This document shows, in pieces, positions 16,301 to 25,000 of a stretch of DNA of 35,737 bases (the first letter of the stretch is position 1; each line of letters begins with the position of its first letter). The notes beneath the pieces were generated by a model that made no database searches, was not told the origin of the DNA, and saw only the letters and a list, made by a program, of their open reading frames with translations. This DNA is from an uncultured Chloroflexales bacterium (GTDB lineage: Bacteria > Chloroflexota > Chloroflexia > Chloroflexales > Chloroflexaceae), in assembly GCA_937967405.1 (NCBI GenBank), contig CALCJV010000083.1, positions 1 through 35,737 on the forward strand. Reading direction: 5' to 3'. The translations under genes and the position numbers were made by a program.

Positions 16301-16907
16301 TCTGGCTGAACACGGATGAGAGCTTGACCGAGATGTACTCGACATCGTCGCGGGCGAGCAGCGTCAGGTAGGCATCGAGGCGGCGGCGGGCTTCGCCTTC
16401 ACCGAGGATCGCCTCGCCGAGCTGGTTGAGGTTCAGGCGTGTGCCGGTAGCGCGACGTTGCTTGAGGTAGGCGCGTAGCTCGCGCTCTTCGCCGGGCAGG
16501 ATCACCGAGCGCGTTTCTTGGCGTAGGCGGCTGGCAAAGGGCGGCACAACCATGTCGGGCAGGTATTTGCCGAGTGCGCCGCCGGTCCACAGTGCGCCCT
16601 GCTCCCACTGTTCCATATAGCTTGGCATGCCATAGCCGCGCAAGAGATGTTCAAGCTGATCGGCAATGCGGGCATGGCGGTGGCTCCGAAAGACTTGGTC
16701 CGAGAGGGCGATGGTAAGAGCTTTGCCATTGGGGTCTTCCATCATGCGGGCGATCTTGCGGGCTTGGCGATACTCTTGCGGGGTTTGCAGATCGTTGGCG
16801 CGGTGGAGCAGGTCGGCCGCTAGCTCGACAGCGCGGTGAGCTAGCTCGCGCTCATCGAATAGGGGAAATGGGGGCGGGGGCGCAACGGGCGGTTCAACAA
16901 CAGTCAT
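13311..16907 (-). CDS. putA: Bifunctional proline dehydrogenase / glutamate semialdehyde dehydrogenase
   Basis: The protein oxidises proline to P5C with FAD and then glutamate semialdehyde to glutamate with NAD+. From the ATG at 16907 it has 1198 residues. The N-terminal half (about 100-480) is the PRODH barrel, with IRIVKGANLAMEQVEAA and the downstream YTSKLEVDANFKRM. The segment from about 540 to 1000 is the aldehyde dehydrogenase, with FAETSGKN (general-base Glu) and FGHNGQKCSAAS (nucleophile Cys). About 190 further residues follow, as in long PutA proteins. No N-terminal ribbon-helix-helix DNA-binding domain is visible, so it should not be an autorepressor. AGAGGGAG supports the ATG over the upstream GTG. 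It probably feeds glutamate to the 2-oxoglutarate pool. Confidence 0.93.
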   Translation of the reverse strand: MTVVEPPVAPPPPFPLFDERELAHRAVELAADLLHRANDLQTPQEYRQARKIARMMEDPNGKALTIALSDQVFRSHRHARIADQLEHLLRGYGMPSYMEQWEQGALWTGGALGKYLPDMVVPPFASRLRQETRSVILPGEERELRAYLKQRRATGTRLNLNQLGEAILGEGEARRRLDAYLTLLARDDVEYISVKLSSVFSQINLIAYDHTLMLVKQRLRELYRTALQHTFRQPDGSRTPKFINLDMEEYRDLHLTVQAFREVLDEPEFMRLRAGLVLQAYLPDSFNVQQELTAWAQDRVARGGAPIKIRIVKGANLAMEQVEAAMHGWPQAPYTSKLEVDANFKRMVVYGCNPAWVSAVNLGVASHNLFDIAYAILVREHFGVEAYVEFEMLEGMANHQSRAVQERAGGLLLYAPVVKEEDFHSAIAYLVRRLDENTAEENFLHDLFGLQPGTDTWEKQRKRFLVACELRDKVRTTPRRTQDRRLEEDAGEPDLPALLEAPFRNTPDTDWSLPANQAWVRDILSRWRTRAPELIPLQIGGELITSSYPGEGTDPSRPNVIAYRYALADHAQINRALDVAVQALTDWSARPPAERRALLIRAGYELQRNRGDLIGAMILDGGKAIPEADAEVSEAIDFANYYARAFDTLAEELSDCRSQPLGVIVITPPWNFPLAIPCGGVLAALIAGNTVILKPAPEATLVGWHLVQTLWAAGIPREVLQFVPAPDNEIGQALVTDDRVGGVILTGSRATALMFQGWKPDMRLFAETSGKNSLIITGLADHDQAIKDLVRSAFGHNGQKCSAASLAVLEAEVYDNPDFRRQLADAAASLTVGSAWDPASKVTPLTQVPSDNLRRALTSLDPGETWLLEPRQIGDNPRLWSPGIKVGVQRGSFFHQTECFGPVLGLMRADDLDDAIAIANDTHFGLTGGIHSLDDREIATWREQIEVGNAYINRHITGAIVQRQPFGGWKGSVFGPGAKAGGPNYVLQLLHWDQEGMPAQQAVPDPAVQSLLVRYQALLPTAQQTLLQASAGSYAHAWATHFSQPHDPTGLYCEANIFRYRPCRGVLLRATAHTELVNICQVALAARTCGVPLTISVPPAAPATWQQLAEAGAVEVIVEDEMLLVTRLQAGGSSTYERLRTPGSPSAVLRRAAQFANLAVLDGPVLANGRLELRTFLREQAISQTLHRYGNILPTPQA

Positions 16908-17049
16908 GGTGATCACTCCCTCTAGTGTTGATCTGGCCTCTCTTGGTGTGGGGCGGGCCGTCTAAGTCCTACGTTCATGGTAGCACAAATCGGGCGCAGG
17001 TGTGAAGCGATGCGAGATCAGCGGGTGCGGCGGTGGGGTGTAGCGGTGC

Positions 17050-17108
17050 GGCGCACGGCAATCCAAAGGGCGTGGGGCAATCCCTCACGCCCGCGATTGC
17101 TGTGCGCC
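17050..17108. repeat. Nested double-stem inverted repeat between pepA and putA
   Basis: The outer arms GGCGCACGGCAATC (17050-17063) and GATTGCTGTGCGCC (17095-17108) pair at 13 of 14 positions. The inner arms GGGCGTGGGG (17068-17077) and CCCTCACGCCC (17082-17092) pair with one bulged base around a CAAT loop. It lies 24-82 bp past the pepA stop. There is no T-run on the minus-strand side. It may act as a Rho-assisted 3' stabiliser, or it may be a REP-like element. Confidence 0.65.
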
Positions 17109-17131
17109 TATGCCCGCCTACGATGAGTCAG

Positions 17132-18592
17132 TTATTTGACGTAGTGCTGCAAATACTCGACCATTAAGCGCACGCCTACACCCGTGCCGCCGGTGGTGTG
17201 GTAGGCTTGGGTGGGCTTCTCTTCAAAGCTCGTCGCGGCAATATCGAAGTGGACGAAGGGATACTCGCCGACAAAGTTGGCGAGAAATGTGCCCGCTGTG
17301 ATCGAGCCGGCTGACCGCCCACCGACGTTCTTGATGTCGGCGATCTCGCTCTTGAGCTGCTCCTTGTACTCATCCCACAGCGGTAGCTGCCACACGCGCT
17401 CGCTGGTGGCAGCACCAGCTTGGCTGAGGGCATCCATCAAGGCTTGGTCAGTGCCCATCATGCCGGTGGCATAGGCCCCAAGCGCAATGATCATTGCGCC
17501 AGTGAGGGTCGAGAACTCAATGATGGCTTTGGGCTGATATCGCTGTGCGTAATAGAGTGCATCGGCAAGAACGATGCGTCCTTCAGCATCGGTGTTCAGC
17601 ACCTCAACTGTCTTGCCACTCAGCGTTTTGATGATGTCGCCAACGCGGTAGGCATTGCCATCAATCATATTCTCGGCGGAAGGAATAAGCCCAACAAGGT
17701 GGATCGGCAGGCCTAGCTCGGCCACGGCCTGCATTGTGCCGAGTACCGTTGCCGAACCGCTCATATCGCTCTTCATGGTGGTCATGCCATCAGTCGGCTT
17801 GATGGATAGGCCGCCGGAGTCGAAGGTCAAGCCTTTGCCCACTAAGCAGATCGTGGGGGTATTGTCGCTGGGTGTGCCATACTCTAGAATGATGAAACGC
17901 GGCTCGTTCTTGGATGCCCGCCCTACGGCGAGGATGCCACCGAAGCCACCTTCCTCTAATTGGGCTTTGTCGAGCACCGTTACCTTGACATTCACGCGCT
18001 GGCCTAGCTCCACAGCTACATTCGCCAGATCAGGCGGGGTCAAGTCGCCGCCGGGCGTATTGACAAGATCACGGGCGAGGGTCACGCCGCGTGCAATCGC
18101 CAGCCCCTGTGTTAAGCCGGCTTGGGTGGCAGCGTTGGCTTCGGTGGTGAGGAGCGTCACACTCCCAACTTCAAAGCTCTCTTCGGGCTTGAGGTTGGTA
18201 CGGTAGCGGAGGAAGCGATACGCACCAAGTGCAAGGCCTTCGGCAATCGCTTGCCCGGCGAGGGTCTCATCCAGTGGCATCGGGCCATGCACCCCGATGG
18301 TCACCTTGGCAGCTTGCAGCTTCTGGGCCTGCTGTACCCCGATGGCCGCCGCTTGGCGCAGTGTGTTGGCTTTCAGCTCCTCGCGCTTGCCCAAGCCAAC
18401 CAGCAGCACCCGACGCGGGGCCACTGCACCGCGTGGGTAGATCAGGGCGGTTTGCTTGGGGTTGCCTTGGTAATCATCGGCTTCGATCAATTCGGCAATT
18501 GCTTCAGGCAAGGCTTCGTCGGCATACGTGGCGAGGATTGCTAAATCAGCAGCCTCATCCAGCAGACTTCCTTGTTTCAAGGTGACATCCAT
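17132..18592 (-). CDS. pepA: Leucyl aminopeptidase (M17 family)
   Basis: This cytosolic two-metal aminopeptidase cleaves N-terminal residues from peptides. It is 486 residues, with VGKGLTFDSGGLSIKP at 251-266 (metal-binding Lys253 and Asp258), KSDMSG around 274-279, and the family signature NTDAEGR at 333-339, which supplies Asp and Glu ligands and the catalytic Arg. The N-terminal 160 residues form the variable macro-like domain of the M17 hexamer. The ATG at 18592 has AAAGGAG about 9 nt upstream, and a possible -10 (TACAAT, 18615-18620) lies just before. It is followed by a nested hairpin and then putA, so proline or amino-acid recycling may be a common theme. Confidence 0.95.
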   Translation of the reverse strand: MDVTLKQGSLLDEAADLAILATYADEALPEAIAELIEADDYQGNPKQTALIYPRGAVAPRRVLLVGLGKREELKANTLRQAAAIGVQQAQKLQAAKVTIGVHGPMPLDETLAGQAIAEGLALGAYRFLRYRTNLKPEESFEVGSVTLLTTEANAATQAGLTQGLAIARGVTLARDLVNTPGGDLTPPDLANVAVELGQRVNVKVTVLDKAQLEEGGFGGILAVGRASKNEPRFIILEYGTPSDNTPTICLVGKGLTFDSGGLSIKPTDGMTTMKSDMSGSATVLGTMQAVAELGLPIHLVGLIPSAENMIDGNAYRVGDIIKTLSGKTVEVLNTDAEGRIVLADALYYAQRYQPKAIIEFSTLTGAMIIALGAYATGMMGTDQALMDALSQAGAATSERVWQLPLWDEYKEQLKSEIADIKNVGGRSAGSITAGTFLANFVGEYPFVHFDIAATSFEEKPTQAYHTTGGTGVGVRLMVEYLQHYVK

Positions 18593-18687
18593 GTGTACTG
18601 GCTCCTTTATTGCTATTGTAGGGCTGTTATCGTGTGCGCTTGTTCAACATCAGCGACGCATCTAGACATATCTATTTCTTGTGCTTG

Positions 18688-20031
18688 CTAGCGCACTGCT
18701 AGTTCAAAGTACTCCTGTGAGTTGGTGATTGCCGTGCGGATCGCTTCATCTACACTGGCTTGCCCATAGAAGGCTCGCTCGATCTCTTTGCCCACAATCT
18801 CTTCAATATCTACCCATGTAGACATGACCGGTACGGCGCGAATATCTTCAATATGCTCAATGAAGATGCGGCTATTGGCGGGCTTGGTTTGCGGATCAAG
18901 AAAGGCGGGCGACTCCGCCACTGCCTTGCGCGAAGGCACAATCCGCCCCGACTTGGCGACGAGGCTCTGCCCTGCCTCTGATACGGCATAGGCAATGAAT
19001 TGCCACGCGGCATCCTTATCCTGTGTGGCAGTCGTCATACAATAGGCATCGCTGTGCAGAATTCCCGCTCGGCGTAGGTTCTGCGGCAGAGGGGCAACAT
19101 CCCAATCGAAGGTGGTGATTGTGCGGTAGGTGGGCACGCCACGCCGACTGTTCAGGAACATGGCTAGTCGCCCAGTGAGAAAGCGGCTCTCACTGTTTTC
19201 GGCTTGCTCGGCAACGGCATCCGGCACGACACCGTGAACGGTTTGGAGTTCCACAAACCACGCCACCGCCGCACGGCTCTGCGGGTCATCGAGGCTGAGG
19301 CGGGTAGGATTGCTCGGATTATTGACCAGATCGCCGTTATTCTGCCAGATGAACGGAGCCACCCGAAACAGCGACGGATCCGTGCCCAAGCCGTGCTGAT
19401 CGGTCTGCCCGTCGCCATCGAGATCGCGGGTGAGGGCTTGCGCGGTACGCAGGAAATCATCCCATGTCCAGTCATTGGTGGGGTAGGCGAGACCTGCCTG
19501 ATCGAACAGGTCTTTGTTGTAATAGACGACGAGACTAGACAAGTTTTGGGGCATACACATCAGCTCATTATTCCAGTAGAAGGGAGCTAGTGCAGGCTGG
19601 TAGAAGTCGTTGAGCGACAGATCGGAGTTGGCAGCAATGTAGTCGCCAATTGGGTGGAGCACGCCACGTGCGGCAAAGTTGGCGTAGCGGCGGTAGTTGA
19701 TCAGGACGAGATCGGCGGGCGTGCCAGCGGCGAAGTCGGCACTTAAGCGGCGTTGGTAATCGCGCTGGCTAGGGATGTGGATCAACTCCACCCGAATATC
19801 TGGATGGGCTGTGTGAAACGCAGCGATGAGTTCTTCGTAGGCGGCTTTCTCGGCTGGCTCGCCAAACACCATCAGCGAGATGGCGCGGGTCTCTAGCGGC
19901 GGGTTGGGCGGGCGAACGGCTGGCGCGGCACAGCTTGCCAACACGAGTGCCACGACAAGGGCGATAGGGGACAACCGATAACGCATAGACATCGCTTTAC
20001 TCTTATGCAATTCTCTCAGTCCCAAAGGCAT
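18688..20031 (-). CDS. Sugar ABC transporter substrate-binding lipoprotein
   Basis: The 447-residue family-1 solute-binding protein has a signal sequence with lipobox LASC (Cys34 when the listed start is used), so it should be lipid-anchored outside the membrane. The mature part opens with [32 protein letters not shown], here given as [10 protein letters not shown] and the periplasmic-binding fold that follows, and contains the common PADLVLINY segment. The ATG at 20031 is supported by AGAGGAG at 7 nt; an inner ATG at 19992 would give a shorter signal peptide. A 37-bp duplication covers that inner start (19983-20019) and a second copy upstream. It follows two permeases on the same strand. The sugar cannot be told; oligosaccharide or glycerol-phosphate types are similar. 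Confidence 0.87.
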   Translation of the reverse strand: MPLGLRELHKSKAMSMRYRLSPIALVVALVLASCAAPAVRPPNPPLETRAISLMVFGEPAEKAAYEELIAAFHTAHPDIRVELIHIPSQRDYQRRLSADFAAGTPADLVLINYRRYANFAARGVLHPIGDYIAANSDLSLNDFYQPALAPFYWNNELMCMPQNLSSLVVYYNKDLFDQAGLAYPTNDWTWDDFLRTAQALTRDLDGDGQTDQHGLGTDPSLFRVAPFIWQNNGDLVNNPSNPTRLSLDDPQSRAAVAWFVELQTVHGVVPDAVAEQAENSESRFLTGRLAMFLNSRRGVPTYRTITTFDWDVAPLPQNLRRAGILHSDAYCMTTATQDKDAAWQFIAYAVSEAGQSLVAKSGRIVPSRKAVAESPAFLDPQTKPANSRIFIEHIEDIRAVPVMSTWVDIEEIVGKEIERAFYGQASVDEAIRTAITNSQEYFELAVR

Positions 20032-20092
20032 CCGCAGCTCCTCTCAGCTAAGGCGGCATAGACATCGCTTTACTCTTATGCAATTCTCTCAG
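19983..20092. repeat. 37-bp perfect direct repeat with 36-bp spacer at a gene start
   Basis: The copies at 19983-20019 and 20056-20092 are identical (start GCATAGACATCGC, end ATTCTCTCAG). On the minus strand each copy contains AAGAGTAAAGCG followed by ATGTCTATG, so the duplication has copied a ribosome-site/start-codon region. The upstream copy now opens a five-codon micro-ORF that stops just before the main ribosome site of the binding-protein gene. The spacer is exactly 36 bp. Confidence 0.9.
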
Positions 20093-20169
20093 AGTAAGAG
20101 AACCATCCATAGTGTAGCACAGGCTGGATCGTGCGACAAGCAGATGCAGCGGGCCGCAGCACAGCATCG

Positions 20170-21021
20170 TTACACCTCATCGGTGTGGGCTAGCTCCGAG
20201 AACCGCCCCTCGTACCAGAAGGTGTGCTGCACGGCCCAGAATAGCACGAGCGCAGGAAGCGTCATGATCACTGCGCCGGCCAGCAGCAGGGGAAATTGGG
20301 TGGTGTCCATCTGGTGCAGCAGGCTGATCCCGACGGGGAGGAGGTAGCGGCTTTCGCTCTTGAGATAGAGGAACGGCGTGAGAAAGTCGTTCCAGTAGGC
20401 GAGGAAGCTGAGGATCAGCACGACAAGGCTGGTTGGGCGCACGAGCGGCATGCCAATGCGCCACCACAGGCCGAAGGTGCTGCTGCCTTCGAGCCGGGCT
20501 GCGTCGAACAGTTCGGGCGAGATGCGCCGGAATGACCAGTAGAATAGCAAGACATACAGCGCGTTGCTGCCCATCAAGGTGGGGGCGAGGAGCGGCAGCC
20601 ACGTATCCAGCAGCCCTAGCCGAGCAAAGAGGATGTAGCGTGGCAGCCATAGGGCGGCGGTGGGAATTAGCAAGAGTGTGACTGAGAAGAGCAGCAGGCT
20701 GCGCTGGATTGGTACAGGGGCGCGGGCCATGGCAAAGCCAGCCAACGAGGCTGTGAGCAGCGTGAGCGGCACGGCCAAGCTAGCCACAATCAGTGAGTTG
20801 AGCAGATAGTGCCCAAAGGGAGCTAGCGCGAAGATGCGCTGGTAATTGGTGAGCGTGGCTGCATGGGGGAACCACTCCACTGTGCGTGGCGGGGGACTGC
20901 CCGCTGGGCGGAGCGAGCTTGTGAAGAGCCAGTAGAGCGGTAAGCCAAACAGGAGTGCCAGCCCGCCCGCAACAAGCTGCCACCCCCAATCGGTGGGCGA
21001 TCTGTGGCGGGTCCGGCTCAT
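20170..21021 (-). CDS. Carbohydrate ABC transporter permease, MalG type
   Basis: The 283-residue inner-membrane permease has about six hydrophobic segments. The EAA loop is visible as DAARLEGSSTFGLWWRIG about two thirds along, the site that docks the ATPase. The N-terminal segment LVAGGLALLFGLPLYWLFTSS and the following SLRPAGS are typical of MalG-type partners. Its ATG overlaps the stop of the MalF-type gene in an ATGA (21018-21021), so they are coupled. No ATP-binding subunit is encoded nearby; such systems often share one MsmX/UgpC-type ATPase encoded elsewhere. Confidence 0.92.
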   Translation of the reverse strand: MSRTRHRSPTDWGWQLVAGGLALLFGLPLYWLFTSSLRPAGSPPPRTVEWFPHAATLTNYQRIFALAPFGHYLLNSLIVASLAVPLTLLTASLAGFAMARAPVPIQRSLLLFSVTLLLIPTAALWLPRYILFARLGLLDTWLPLLAPTLMGSNALYVLLFYWSFRRISPELFDAARLEGSSTFGLWWRIGMPLVRPTSLVVLILSFLAYWNDFLTPFLYLKSESRYLLPVGISLLHQMDTTQFPLLLAGAVIMTLPALVLFWAVQHTFWYEGRFSELAHTDEV

Positions 21022-21881
21022 ACGCTTCGCCCCCAGAGGATCAGGCGAGCCAGCCCCACACCAACCAGCACCAGCACGGCAATCACCAGCGATTGCAACA
21101 ACAGCATGGCCGCCCCATGCCCAAAGCGTAGGCGGTCGAAGGCTTCGGCGTAGATCAGCATGGGTAGCGTGGTTGTGGCATAGTAGGGTCCCCCGCCGGT
21201 CATGAGGTAGGCGGGCACGAAGCTCTGCTGGGTGAGAAGCAACAGATCACGCACGGTGATCAGCAAGAGCCATGGGAACAACAGTGGCAAGGTGATGTAG
21301 CGGAAGCGTTGCCATACCCCGCCGCCATCGAGCTTGGCTTGTTCGTGATATTCGAGCGGGATGTTGTGCAAGCCGACTAGCAGCACCACGAAGCTCTCGC
21401 CGATCTGGAATAGCCCAACTGCAACGAGCGTCAAGAGGGCCGTTTCGGGCTGCACCAGCCATGCCGGAGGGTCAATGCCGATGGCGCGGAGCGCAAGGGT
21501 GAGTGGCCCGTACAAGGGATTCAGAATCCATAGCCAGATCAGGGCATAGGCCACATCGGGAATGACCGTTGGGGTGTAGATCGCGGCGCGGTAGAAGCGT
21601 ACCCCGCGCCGTCGCCGTTCGAGCAGCAACGCAAGCCCTAGCGCAAGCAGCACGCGCAGCGGTAAGGAGACCCCAACAAAGATCAGCGTATTGTGTACGG
21701 CGATGGGAAAAACGGGGTCAAACCGCACATCTTGGAAGGTCTGATCGCCGACCCACTGCGGTGCAGCGAGGCCATCGTAGGTGGTGAAGGCTAACGCGAA
21801 GATGAGCAGGGCCGGTAGCAGCACGAGCAGCAGCGCACCGCACCCATACGGGATGAGCATGAGGATGAGAGATCGGTTCAT
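21018..21881 (-). CDS. Carbohydrate ABC transporter permease, MalF type
   Basis: The 287-residue permease has about six membrane segments, the first being LMLIPYGCGALLLVLLPALL. Its EAA loop reads EQAKLDGGGVWQRFRYITLP. Family members pair with a MalG-type subunit, here the overlapping downstream gene. The ATG at 21881 has no good ribosome site, and the heptamer repeat element at 21889-22003 lies immediately upstream, so the operon promoter must lie within or beyond that repeat. It is the first gene of a three-gene importer (two permeases and a lipoprotein). Confidence 0.92.
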   Translation of the reverse strand: MNRSLILMLIPYGCGALLLVLLPALLIFALAFTTYDGLAAPQWVGDQTFQDVRFDPVFPIAVHNTLIFVGVSLPLRVLLALGLALLLERRRRGVRFYRAAIYTPTVIPDVAYALIWLWILNPLYGPLTLALRAIGIDPPAWLVQPETALLTLVAVGLFQIGESFVVLLVGLHNIPLEYHEQAKLDGGGVWQRFRYITLPLLFPWLLLITVRDLLLLTQQSFVPAYLMTGGGPYYATTTLPMLIYAEAFDRLRFGHGAAMLLLQSLVIAVLVLVGVGLARLILWGRSV

Positions 21882-21888
21882 TGTATAT

Positions 21889-22003
21889 CAGGGGTCAGGT
21901 GCTAGGTGTTGGGTGTTGGGACAAAGGCGATCCATGAATGACGTGATCCATGCCTGCCAGCCGCAACACCCGATTGGAACATCTGACACCTAACACCGGT
22001 TAC
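21889..22003. repeat. Inverted heptamer-array element, copy 3
   Basis: The left arm, 21889-21920, has heptads CAGGGGT, CAGGTGC, TAGGTGT and TGGGTGT. The right arm has an ACACCCG unit near 21966 and TCTGACA CCTAACA CC from 21982. The core of about 50 bp is unique. It occupies almost the whole gap between the propeller gene and the permease operon and is the most decayed of the three copies. Confidence 0.7.
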
Positions 22004-22006
22004 CTC

Positions 22007-25000
22007 TTATCGTGTAAGTTGCTCCAGCACAGCTTCCAGTGCTGGGCGATTCTGGGGCAAGCTCTGCAACGGCGTGTCCAGTCGTGCGCGGGTGTTGCTT
22101 GTCCCGCTCAGTTGGCTACTGGCGGGCGCAGTCGCCATACCGCCCCCACTGAGCGTCTCGCTGTGCTGGAGCTGGGCGAGCTGGGTGAGTGAGACAAGCT
22201 GGAGTGACACATCATCGAAGGCCGCAAAGCTCGCTACACTCCCATCCGTTGTTACGCGGAAGCTCAGCGTGATCGTCTGCCCTGCGAAGTTGTTCAAGCC
22301 AAAGAAGCCACGCTGCCACGCGGTGGTATTGTTGCTGATGCAGAGTTCAGCTTGCTGTAGATTCCCGTTTACGGTTACCGTCTGGCCATTGATTTGGATA
22401 AACACCGCATCAGCGTCGAGACTACAGAAGATTTCATCTGAGCGTAGCTGATAGAAGTACTCAAACACCCATGCTTTCCCTTCGGGGATGTTCTGCGGAA
22501 TCGTCACTTGTTGGGCCACAACGGCGTTCTCGTTGTCAGCAACGCCAAGCAGGGCGAGGTTCTGGCCAGTGCGGGCAGTGATGCCCAGCGAGGTATCGGG
22601 CACGCCAATCAAGGCGCGTTGCTGGGCCGATTGTTGCTGCCAGCCAAGACTGCCTTGCTCAAAGCTGCCATTCACGATCAGATCGCTGGGTTCTGGCGGG
22701 CTGGTAGGCGTAGCCGTAGCCGTGGCTGTGGCGGTGCTGGTGGGGGTGGGCGTGGCGGTTGCGCCGGGTTCCGATGGGCTGGTGGGGGTGGGCGTGGCGG
22801 TTGCGCCGTCTGCGCGAGCTGCTGTGAATGCGCCATAGTAGTAGCCAAAGCCAATCCCGCTCTCTTGATCAATCACAACTGGGGCCCACGCCGTGCTGCG
22901 CCCATACTGCCCATTGCAGTTCTGCTCAAAGTAGTTCTGGGTGAGCTGACTGGTTGTGCCCGAAGTAAACCCATCAGCTGGATTGATGCAGTAGAGGTTC
23001 CCGCTCTGTTCGTCGAAGAGGAACCACCCGTAGCGTTCTTGGAGCGTATCGGCGATACTGCGCTTTTGCCACTCCAGCGTGATCGGCAAGCCTAGCGTGG
23101 GGTTCTGGAGCGGGCTGACGGGTAGCAGGTCGGAGACATCTATGATCGGGACATTCACAACTTGTCCGGCGGTGTAGCTGTTGATATGAGCACTGAACCA
23201 CTGGAACAGGTACAGATCGTTGGTGGCATTGCCGCCCTCTTGGCCATTTTGGTAGATCACCTGATAGTAGTTGTCGGCAGGCAGGGTGGGGACATCGGTG
23301 AAGGCATAGAAGCCACCGGCATTGGTGCGGGCAAAGGCCACGCGGGTTTGGGCAATGCTTCCACACGTGCCTTGTGCAGGGCACTGGATCAGCACCATGC
23401 CAATATTGCCCAGTGGGTTGCCATTGAAGGTCACTTGCCCATTAATCCCCGCTTGTTTGTCCGGTGGCGGTGTCGCGGTGGGCTGGACAGTGGGAAGCGG
23501 TGTTGCGGTGGGTGCGGGGGCTGCATCGCCAACGCGGGGCGAAGTCCAGTTGAGGTCGGCAGTCAGGGCGGCATCACATGATTGATTCTGCAAGTTGAAT
23601 GAGCGGAAACTGGTGCTGCCCGTTACGAAGGCTTGTACTGGGGCACTGCCCCCACTCCCACCAATTACAAAGGGCAGGTAGATGGTGTCGCGGATCGCGC
23701 CCTGTGCTAAGCCGCTATCGCCTGCGCTTGGTGTGCCGCGCCGGAACTGCCCTTGCACGGTAAAGCCGCCTGTGCCACGCTCAGCGACGGTGAAGCTAAA
23801 GTTGCCATTGGCATCAGCTTGCACGGGCTGCTCCACAACGACGTTGAAATCACAGCCGGGCACGGGCGCACGCACGCGGATGTTGAAGATGGTGCGCTGA
23901 TCGGCAGCAAGGCTCAGACGCATATTCTCGCTGACATACTCGCCGGGCACGAAGCCCGCTTGTGGTGGCACAGCCGTTGGCGGGATCGCTGTGGGCACAC
24001 CTGTCGGGAGTGGGGTTGGGGGGGGTGGTGGGGGCGTGCCGCCATCATCGAGCTTAGCCCGCCACACGCCGCGCCCGTGCGTAGCCGCATACAGGTAGCG
24101 GGTGGTAGCGTTCAGCACCAGCTCGTAGACTGGCACAGGAGTGAAGCCGCCCGCACGGATCGGGTTCCATGTTGTGCCGCCGGTGGCGGAGTAGAACACG
24201 CCCAGATCAGTGCCGAGATACAGCTCGTCGGGGCTGCGTGGATCAAGCACAACCGTATAGGCGGGTACATCGGGGAGATTGCCGGAGACATCTTGCCAGC
24301 TTTGCCCTCCATTCATCGTTTTGAAGACATGGCCCGGTGTTTGGGAGGTGTTGCGGTTGAAGCCTGCAAAGCTGACATAGGCGATCTGCGGGTTGGTGGG
24401 GTGGATCGCAAAGCTCGTGACAAACCGATTCGGGAGTGGGGCGTTGGTCACATCTGTCCAATCTGCACCCACATCACGGGTGACGTGAACCAAGCCATCG
24501 TTGGAGCCAACATAGATGGTGCGGGAGTCGCTCGGTGCGACGGCAATCGTTGAGATATAGCCCCCCGTTTGGTCGCCACGAGTGAGGTCCGGGCTGATTG
24601 GCTGCCAAGAGTCACCGCGATTGGTGGTACGGTAGAGGCGTGACGTACCCCAGTAGATCACACCGGGCGTATTTGGATCGAGCGTGAAGGGCGCGTAGAA
24701 GCCGACTCGATCTCGCCCGATCCCGTCGCTCTTCTGCTCCCAATCGGCAACGGGCTGTGAGCCGCCGTTGGTGTTGCGTTGGAACTGCATGATCGTCGGC
24801 ATATTGAAGCGGGTGCTGTACCAGATTGTCGGGTCGAACGGATCAATTTTGGAGTAGCCCCCATCGCCGGTATCCAAGCCGATCCAGCGAGTTCCATCGT
24901 ACTTGGCTTTGCCGTTATCCTGCAAGCCCCCAAAGACAATGTCGGGGTTGGTCGGGTGCACGCCAATGCCAACAAAGAGTAGCGAGCCAAGCCCTTGATT

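Noticed and set aside
19983..20092. CRISPR-like repeat-spacer-repeat geometry (37/36/37 bp), also at 35396-35507
   Set aside because: Only two copies at each site, the repeats are parts of gene starts or ends, the two sites have unrelated repeats, and there are no cas genes.
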